Assembly: GCA_002314145.1 (NCBI GenBank)
Contig: DCCG01000014.1
Coordinates: 11,284 to 75,283, forward strand
Direction: 5' to 3'
Origin: Thalassolituus sp. UBA1087
GTDB taxonomy: Bacteria; Pseudomonadota; Gammaproteobacteria; Pseudomonadales; Oceanobacteraceae
DNA length: 64,000 bases
This document shows positions 58,739-64,000 of the stretch, piece after piece (position 1 is the first letter of the stretch; each line of letters starts with the position of its first letter). The notes under the pieces were generated by a model. The model worked only from the letters and a program-made list of their open reading frames with translations, did no database searches and was not told where the DNA came from. A program made the position numbers and the translations under genes.

Positions 58739-59569
58739 ATGAAAGTATTTATCAGTTGGTCCGGCTCACACAGTCGAAAATTAGGAGAGGCGATTAGGGA
58801 TTGGCTGCCAGGCGTAATACAGCTTGTAACACCCTACTTTACGCCATCTGATATTGAAAAGGGCACGCGCTGGTCGAATGATATATCCAAAGAGCTTACG
58901 GAATCACAGATTGGAATACTTTGTGTAACTCAGGAGAATATCCACAGCGACTGGATACTGTTTGAGGCTGGCGCATTATCGAAAAGCTTAGATAAATCAC
59001 ACGTCTGCCCCATCTTATTTGGGATAACGAATACTGACCTTGCGGGACCATTGAAACAGTTCCAGACTACTGAGTTCGAGAAAGGTGATATGCATCGTTT
59101 GCTTGGCGTAATCAACTCTCGTCTTGGTGACAGCAAACTACCACAAAAAACACTCGACATAGTTTTCGAGAAATGGTGGCCGGATTTGGAGCAAAAGATC
59201 ACCGGCATCATCGATGAAATTGACCTGCCGGAAGGCCCCGTAAGACCAGATCGTGAGCTTTTAGAAGAGATTCTGCAATTGAGCCGTCATACATCTAAGG
59301 TATCAAGTAGACCTTCAATTGCTCCGGCGGCAATACAAGATCTTTTAGAGCACTACATTGCTCTTCATGATGAGCAAGCTACTGAGCAAGGTTCTTTCCA
59401 AGAAACACTGGATTCATTGCAGAAGATGCATAAAGCGGTCAATCACATCGCTAGCAGATACAAAGGTAATTCAGAGGAGCTTGATGAACTAATGAGTAAA
59501 TTCAGGAACCTACCTTATGTGGTTGAGGATACATCCAGTGCGGATGATGACGACGATATGCCATTTTAG
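58739..59569 (+). CDS. TIR-domain protein
   Basis: 276 residues. A TIR domain fills residues 1-150: KVFISWSGSHSRKLGEAIRDW, then SQIGILCVTQENI and DWILFEAGALSKSL with the likely NADase Glu76. The C-terminal 120 residues are helical with an LLEEILQLSRH segment and a final DDDDDMPF tail. Prokaryotic TIR proteins commonly act as NAD+-consuming or signal-making components of phage defence (for example Thoeris). Here it is alone between two attC sites, so it is either a self-contained effector or uses a partner elsewhere. Confidence 0.8.
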   Translation: MKVFISWSGSHSRKLGEAIRDWLPGVIQLVTPYFTPSDIEKGTRWSNDISKELTESQIGILCVTQENIHSDWILFEAGALSKSLDKSHVCPILFGITNTDLAGPLKQFQTTEFEKGDMHRLLGVINSRLGDSKLPQKTLDIVFEKWWPDLEQKITGIIDEIDLPEGPVRPDRELLEEILQLSRHTSKVSSRPSIAPAAIQDLLEHYIALHDEQATEQGSFQETLDSLQKMHKAVNHIASRYKGNSEELDELMSKFRNLPYVVEDTSSADDDDDMPF

Positions 59570-59581
59570 CCTGAAAAAAGT

Positions 59582-59659
59582 GCTTAACAATCGGCTGCAA
59601 AGCGACCGATTTTCCGCCGCTTCGCGGCTCCAAACCGGCGCGTGAGCCGGGCGTTACAT
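59582..59659 (+). other. attC recombination site 2, array B
   Basis: Perfect R'' GCTTAAC (59582-59588), L'' TCGGCT, central hairpin GCCGCTTCGCGGC, L' AGCCGG and R' GTTACAT (59653-59659). Starts 13 bp after the TIR stop codon. Confidence 0.85.
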
Positions 59660-59702
59660 TACTTAATTGGCTTGTGAGCCAAAGGAAGGACAATAGACCA
59701 GT

Positions 59703-61235
59703 ATGTTTGGATTCGTTAAAAAGACCAATTTAGATGCGGAAATTGATAAAAACGAAGCATTAACTAAGGCTCTCAAGGAAAAGGAGAGTGCAGTTCTAGA
59801 TCTACAACAAAAGCTTGAAGAACACGAAAAACGATACGCTGAACTAACACTTAGTGAGCAGTATAAGCGGTCGTTAGACTTCGATAAGTTGACAAATGAT
59901 TTGGCTAATTTGAAATCTCAATTTGAAAAAGAAAGCCAAGCTATAAGAGAGTTTAAAGATATAGAGTTAAAAAAGGCTAAATCTGACCTGGAAGAGAAAG
60001 TTGAAAGCATACGTAATGAAGAACTCGTAAAAATTGAAAATTTAAAGAAAAAACACTCAGAGGAAATTGAGGGCATTCAAGGAGACCTGGATAAGGCAAA
60101 TAAATCCTTAACAGAAACAACCAAGGAACTTTCAGAGCTATCTAGTGAAATCAAGAGGAAAAAGCGAAAGCTTAAAGAGCTCGAGTCACATATTGAGGTT
60201 CAGGATGAAATAAGTACGGTGACCTCTGTATCGCAAGCGATAACAGGGGTAAATAGTTCAGAAATACAATTAAAAATTGATGAAAATAAAGAAAGGCAGA
60301 AGAATGCTATAAAAAGCAGAAAAGCATGGAAAGCTTACAATCACTATTATTTAGATAACAGCCTTTCTGCTGGGAAAGCCCAGCAAAGGCGACTAGCGAA
60401 ATTTCTATTAACAGCTTTTAACTCCCAAACAGATAATATAATTAGCTTAGCCAAAAAAGGAAACTTTCACGCCTGCCACACTAAAATTGAAAAGTGGTTC
60501 GAGAAGATTAATAAGTTGGGTGAAGATCATCATATTATGATCGAAAGGCAGTACTTAAAGTTAAGGCTTGAAGAGCTTAGGGTAGTTGTTGAGTATCACT
60601 TACAAAAAGAATTCGAGAAAGAAGAAGAGCGCTATATTAACGAAAGTATCCGTGAAGAAAAGAGAGTTCAAAAAGAGATTGAATCATTCGTTAAATCACG
60701 GGAAAAAGAAGAGAAAAGTTATAAATCAGAAATAGAACGAGCAACAAAAGAACTCAAAGAAAGTTCTGAAGCAGAAGTTGAAAGTCTCAAGCGCCTGATA
60801 GATGACCTACAGCTTAAATTAGAAAGAAGTGTTAAAGAAAAAGAGCGAGCTTTATCGCTAGCACAATTAACTCGCTCAGGGCATGTATATATAATAAGCA
60901 ATGAAGGTTCATTTGGTCGTGGTGTATACAAAATTGGTATGACTAGACGGCTCGACCCAATGGATAGGGTTAAAGAGCTAGGCGATGCATCAGTTCCGTT
61001 TTTCTTCGACGTTCACGGGATAATACATAGTGATGATGCTCCGGGGCTAGAAAGAGAGCTTCATAAACGGTTTGAAGAGCACCGCGTTAATAAAGAGAAC
61101 TACCGTAGAGAGTTTTTTAGAGTTCCAATCGAGGTGATAGAAAACGCAATATGTGAAGTTCATGGTGAAGTATCTCTAGATCGATTATCTACCAGAGAAA
61201 AACTAGAAGAAGGAGTTTTTCAAGATGAAGATTAG
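59703..61235 (+). CDS. DUF4041/T5orf172 (GIY-YIG-like) coiled-coil protein
   Basis: 510 residues. Long charged coiled coils occupy about 10-170 and 290-385. A DUF4041-like helical domain lies at about 205-300 (AYNHYYLDNS, AKFLLTAFNSQTDNI, IEKWFEKINKLGEDHHIMIERQYLKLRLEELRVVVEYH). A C-terminal T5orf172/MUG113 domain is at about 393-490 (GHVYIISNEGS, GVYKIGMTRRLDP, ELHKRFEEHRVN), a GIY-YIG-related fold. Such proteins are frequent in phage and defence-rich loci; a nucleic-acid-targeting role is likely but the mechanism is unknown. Coupled to the next gene by an 11-nt overlap. Confidence 0.78.
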   Translation: MFGFVKKTNLDAEIDKNEALTKALKEKESAVLDLQQKLEEHEKRYAELTLSEQYKRSLDFDKLTNDLANLKSQFEKESQAIREFKDIELKKAKSDLEEKVESIRNEELVKIENLKKKHSEEIEGIQGDLDKANKSLTETTKELSELSSEIKRKKRKLKELESHIEVQDEISTVTSVSQAITGVNSSEIQLKIDENKERQKNAIKSRKAWKAYNHYYLDNSLSAGKAQQRRLAKFLLTAFNSQTDNIISLAKKGNFHACHTKIEKWFEKINKLGEDHHIMIERQYLKLRLEELRVVVEYHLQKEFEKEEERYINESIREEKRVQKEIESFVKSREKEEKSYKSEIERATKELKESSEAEVESLKRLIDDLQLKLERSVKEKERALSLAQLTRSGHVYIISNEGSFGRGVYKIGMTRRLDPMDRVKELGDASVPFFFDVHGIIHSDDAPGLERELHKRFEEHRVNKENYRREFFRVPIEVIENAICEVHGEVSLDRLSTREKLEEGVFQDED

Positions 61236-61617
61236 TGATTTCAAAAGAGCTTCCGGTGCTTTATCGAAAACAATACATGCTTTTTCATTGTGCTTTGACA
61301 AAGCTGAAATAAACGATGCTAACGTTTCTTATGACGGAAGTTTTTTTAGCTTAAGACTCCGGTGTTATGTCGAGGACTTTGGAGTAAGCCATCTTTCAGT
61401 TTCTTCTACATCCGAAGACGCGAATAGAGCGATTAAAGAATTTTATAATTCTCTCATTTCTAAGATAGATTCAAATCTATCTGATCTAAAAGAAGAAGAT
61501 AAGAAAGACGAAAAAGACTGGGACGAATGGAGATTCTACAATCATGAGTATAGTAATCTCCCGAGAATAGCTTCTTTAGAAATGCTCAAAGATATAATTC
61601 TGGGCTTCAAGAAATGA
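61225..61617 (+). CDS. Small partner of the T5orf172 protein
   Basis: 130 residues, starting inside the previous gene with GAAGGAG upstream. No family recognised. It is acidic, with a beta-rich first half (DANVSYDGSFFSLRLRCYVEDFGVSHLSVSS) and a helical second half (LSDLKEEDKKDEKDWDEW). The overlap suggests stoichiometric production with the coiled-coil protein, for instance as an antitoxin-like or structural partner. Confidence 0.6.
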   Translation: MKISDFKRASGALSKTIHAFSLCFDKAEINDANVSYDGSFFSLRLRCYVEDFGVSHLSVSSTSEDANRAIKEFYNSLISKIDSNLSDLKEEDKKDEKDWDEWRFYNHEYSNLPRIASLEMLKDIILGFKK

Positions 61618-61626
61618 CCCAGCGTA

Positions 61627-61674
61627 ATGTAACAAGTCAAAGCACTCGGACGCAGAAAATCTGCGGCAGCTACT
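61627..61674 (+). other. attC 5' half-site interrupted by a transposase element
   Basis: ATGTAAC (61627-61633) followed by AAGTCAAAGCACTCGG and CGCAG-aaaat-CTGCG resembles the left half of an attC, 10 bp after the last cassette stop. The matching right half is absent, replaced by the transposase element that begins at 61675. Confidence 0.5.
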
Positions 61675-62966
61675 AAGCCACCCATGTTAGTACTATCTTC
61701 TTATTGCGAAAAATTATGCCGGTAATATTCTTGGTTTATTCACGGAGGAATAAGTTATGCCAAAGCCAAGAGAGCATCAGGTTTCATTAGACGCTACACC
61801 GTATTACCACTGCGTATCCCGCTGCGTACGCAGAGCGTTCTTGTGCGGAACAGATTTCGATACTGGTGATAGTTATGAGCATCGTCGTAGTTGGCTGGAA
61901 ACGCGACTGCTCGAATTACCACAAGTGTTCGCCATTCAGGTAGCTGCTTACGCCATTATGAGCAACCACTACCATGTGGTTCTGTATGTTGATGCCGGAT
62001 CTGCAAAATCCTGGCCTGATGAAGAGGTTGTTCAGCGCTGGCATCAGGTTTTTAAGGGTAATCTTTTATCGCAAAAGTACGATCGCAAAGAGGCTCTTTC
62101 TGAGCCCGAATTAGCAAGATTAAAAATCTATATTGAAGAATGGCGCAAACGCTTAATGGATATAAGTTGGTTTATGCGGGTGCTGAATGAAGCCATCGCC
62201 CGTGAAGCCAATGCAGAAGATGGATGTACAGGACGTTTCTGGGAAGGGCGCTATAAATCACAGGCTCTTCTCGATGAAGCTGCTTTGGCTGCCTGTATGG
62301 CATACGTCGATTTGAATCCTGTGCGAGCCTTGATGGCAAAATCACCGGAAACATCAGAATTTACATCGGTTAAGAAACGCGCCGAAAAAGCTCAGACTAC
62401 CGCTCAACCTAATCATCCGAATCAACAACAGAAACAGTTGCTGCCATTTGCAGGTAACCCCAGACAGGACATTCCGATGGGTATTCCCATGTGCCTGACG
62501 GATTATCTTGAGCTGGTTGACTGGACAGGTCGTATTCTGCGTGACGACAAACGCGGGGCAATACCGGCGCAGGCAGATAAAATACTGAATCGATTGGGAA
62601 TCGAACACGATCAGTGGTTGACGATGACGCAGTCTTTTGAGAACTGTTTTTCTACCTTTGCTGGTAGCGAACAGAGCCTTAGAAAAGCATGCGAAAAACT
62701 GGAGTATCAACGTGCAGCCGGCCTGAGTCGTTGTCGAGAGGTATTTGGCTGACACCTGAAAAATCCCACAGTAACCATTTAATCAGTGTTTGCTGAGATT
62801 TGGCATGTTCTGAATACAGAAAACTGACTGATTTGTTGGACATTTTATAGTTTCTTATTCCCACATCAATTTATCAGCAAAAGAGTATCGTTTTCAGAAG
62901 ATCTCAGAGAAAATTGGTCTCGGTTTTAAGATGGGTGGCTTTATAATTTTTTAAGATGGGTGGCTT
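61675..62966 (+). mobile_element. Single-gene HUH transposase element
   Basis: AAGCCACCCAT (61675-61685) upstream of the transposase gene is inverted as ATGGGTGGCTT downstream (62931-62941), with a second copy 25 bp later (62956-62966) in a tandem AAGATGGGTGGCTTTATAAT repeat. These likely mark its ends. Confidence 0.6.
61757..62752 (+). CDS. HUH (Y1, REP-associated-type) transposase
   Basis: 331 residues. The Y1_Tnp domain has HYH at 71-73 (AIMSNHYHVVLYVDA), the HUH metal site, and the family-typical GRFWEGRYKSQALLDEAALAACMAYVDLNPVRALM near 155-190. The C-terminal 110 residues are a tail absent from IS200 enzymes, as in the REP-associated tyrosine transposase (RAYT) group. Such genes are often single-copy and linked to extragenic palindromes like those in this window. 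Start ATG 61757 follows GGAGGAATAAGTT. Confidence 0.85.
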   Translation: MPKPREHQVSLDATPYYHCVSRCVRRAFLCGTDFDTGDSYEHRRSWLETRLLELPQVFAIQVAAYAIMSNHYHVVLYVDAGSAKSWPDEEVVQRWHQVFKGNLLSQKYDRKEALSEPELARLKIYIEEWRKRLMDISWFMRVLNEAIAREANAEDGCTGRFWEGRYKSQALLDEAALAACMAYVDLNPVRALMAKSPETSEFTSVKKRAEKAQTTAQPNHPNQQQKQLLPFAGNPRQDIPMGIPMCLTDYLELVDWTGRILRDDKRGAIPAQADKILNRLGIEHDQWLTMTQSFENCFSTFAGSEQSLRKACEKLEYQRAAGLSRCREVFG

Positions 62967-63068
62967 TATAATTTTACTTTTCGTGGGTAGGACCAATCAT
63001 GGTTAAACGCTCAGAAATAAGAAAAGAGTCATGAAAAAAGTCGCGGAAAGATACACGAAGGAGTCGTT
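62753..63068. other. Non-coding tail of the transposase element
   Basis: No gene. It contains the 25-bp tandem repeat at 62926-62975 with the inverted ends, and AAGGAG just before the following ATG. Confidence 0.5.
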
Positions 63069-63308
63069 ATGCAGCCTGTATTCCTGCCACCTAAAATACG
63101 CATGATGAAGCGCTGTCAGCGTTGTGGCTCTGTCTATCCGCGAAAAGCAGCTGACTGCCCGGTGTGTAACGATGTTGAGGACGGACCGGCGCTTGAGGCG
63201 TTAAAGAAGCAGCGCAAAGCAGGTCTCGTCTCATTCGGACTTATGGATATCAGTTTTTTATTGGCGGCGGCTATTTTACTGTTGCTGCTGCTGGGGAGTG
63301 CGTTATGA
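63069..63308 (+). CDS. Zinc-ribbon protein with a C-terminal TM helix
   Basis: 79 residues. The zinc ribbon is CQRCGSVYPRKAADCPVC (about 14-31); a TM helix fills 58-77 (ISFLLAAAILLLLLLG). AAGGAG precedes the ATG. It is coupled to the next gene by a 4-nt overlap. Function unknown. Confidence 0.72.
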   Translation: MQPVFLPPKIRMMKRCQRCGSVYPRKAADCPVCNDVEDGPALEALKKQRKAGLVSFGLMDISFLLAAAILLLLLLGSAL

Positions 63309-63718
63309 AGCCGGGTCTGTGTCTGCTTATCTGTTTTTTGTCACCGGCGCTGATGGCGGCCGGTTTGCCTAAACATATTGAAAAAAAGCAGAGAAAAATT
63401 GTCTCCCGCACGTATCAGCTGACGGATGCTCAGCTGAGTATATGTCCGCCCGCATTGAAAGATGACTACCAGGCATCGTTAGATGTATTCCGCAGCCGTT
63501 ATCCGGAATTTAACCGGCTGGTGAGAACGTCTGAGTATTTTCAGCCGGCGGTTGCTGCCTTTGCTGACGATGTTGAACGCAGTCAGCAGGAATCCGATGA
63601 GATAAGAAGCCGTAATTGTCTGCTGGCAAAAGAACTGTTGGAAACTCTGATGAATAACGAAGAAGCGCCACATAGCATCGCGGATATGACCGCGATATTG
63701 CGTCAGGGCGCGGAATAA
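63305..63718 (+). CDS. Exported hypothetical protein
   Basis: 137 residues. The signal peptide is cleaved near LMA-AG (about 18). The mature part is helical, with one pair of Cys (ICPPAL and RNCLLAK) that may bond. No family recognised. It overlaps the zinc-ribbon gene (ATGA), so both are one unit on the distal side of the transposase element. Confidence 0.65.
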   Translation: MKPGLCLLICFLSPALMAAGLPKHIEKKQRKIVSRTYQLTDAQLSICPPALKDDYQASLDVFRSRYPEFNRLVRTSEYFQPAVAAFADDVERSQQESDEIRSRNCLLAKELLETLMNNEEAPHSIADMTAILRQGAE

Positions 63719-64000
63719 AATCCAAGGCTATAGCCTGCTGCTGTCCCGCAACTTTATATTTATGCTTTTTCGAGAAACTCAAGGTCCCTTTGGCAGATTC
63801 ACTGCCTGTCTCCAGAATTCACGATGAATTCGAATTGCTTGTCTGTGATTAAATTTCAGCAATAGAGCTGCTTCTGAAAAGCAACATTGCGGAAGCCATT
63901 TCTTCGCATCTGGATGCGCCGAAATGAACGATGATTTTTCCGGCCCGCCGGGCATGGATGCCCGGCGAGCGGACAGCGACAGGGATGTCGCACGGGCGCG
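63719..64000. other. Right-end non-coding stretch with two hairpins
   Basis: No gene is supported. CGCCGGGCAT-gg-ATGCCCGGCG (63946-63967) and GCGACA-ggga-TGTCGC (63975-63990) are adjacent perfect hairpins of the extragenic-repeat kind. Confidence 0.5.

Larger units (their letters stand above)
57791..61674 (+). mobile_element. Integrase-less cassette array B (CALIN-like)
   Basis: Five same-strand, AT-richer genes in three modules separated by attC sites at 58617-58704 and 59582-59659 and a half-site at 61627-61674. Stop codons lie 5-13 bp before each site. No integrase gene is found, so cassettes would need an integrase elsewhere in the genome. Confidence 0.72.

Noticed and set aside
63720..64000. 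Minus-strand open frame at the right edge
   Set aside because: It reads through two extragenic hairpins and has no start or domain in the window; such frames recur across these repeats by chance.

Overview
The window is a chromosomal segment of a gammaproteobacterium, most likely a marine Oceanospirillales/Pseudomonadales relative such as the Thalassolituus-Oceanobacter group. This is inferred from gene content and Pseudomonas-like synteny (lptM-lysA-dapF-DUF484, sutA, yggU-yggT-proC-yggS-pilT-pilU, ftsY-ftsE-ftsX-rpoH), not from a marker-gene search. Most of it is GC-rich, densely packed housekeeping DNA. No rRNA, tRNA or CRISPR array was recognised.

Layout. 1-9.7 kb: a truncated gamma-glutamyltranspeptidase lipoprotein gene, ferredoxin and coaD; then a GMC oxidoreductase / Tat small subunit / aldehyde dehydrogenase operon divergent from its probable TetR repressor; then rsmD and hypotheticals. 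9.8-18.9 kb: ftsYEX, rpoH (with a DnaA box on its promoter), lptM-lysA-dapF-DUF484-yigB (xerC absent) and sutA. 19-32.4 kb: cytochrome c5, an amino-acid-type binding protein, ynbE-ydbL (no ydbH), lemA-M48 protease, two TetR regulators, a UbiA prenyltransferase, an AidB-like acyl-CoA dehydrogenase, small exported proteins, an S1/P1 nuclease and an orphan betaine/choline binding protein. 33-36 kb: acnA.

36.1-41.4 kb and 57.3-63 kb are the accessory parts. Each starts with hairpin repeats and then a diverged copy of the same roughly 230-bp element (36327-36563 and 57568-57790). AT-richer genes follow, separated by attC-like recombination sites. No integron integrase is present, so these look like two integrase-less cassette arrays (CALIN-like). 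The second is the clearer: zinc-ribbon plus membrane protein, attC, a TIR-domain protein, attC, a DUF4041/T5orf172 coiled-coil protein with a small overlapping partner, then an attC half-site apparently interrupted by a single-gene HUH (Y1) transposase element with 11-bp inverted ends. The first array carries a zinc-ribbon membrane protein, an exported RraB-like protein, a uracil-DNA-glycosylase-superfamily protein and an LprI-like protein. The TIR and T5orf172 cassettes are plausible phage-defence cargo.

39.4-57.2 kb between the islands is mostly ordinary: a DJ-1/PfpI protein and divergent LysR, a six-unit REP-like array, an AEC transporter, a metallo-hydrolase, yggU-yggT-proC-yggS, pilT-pilU, and a GGDEF/EAL protein. 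Then comes a LysR-controlled set: an IPNS-type oxygenase, an alpha/beta hydrolase, an NMT1-type ABC importer preceded by a structured leader, and a nucleobase deaminase. It is best read as uptake and catabolism of a nitrogen heterocycle, perhaps a purine.
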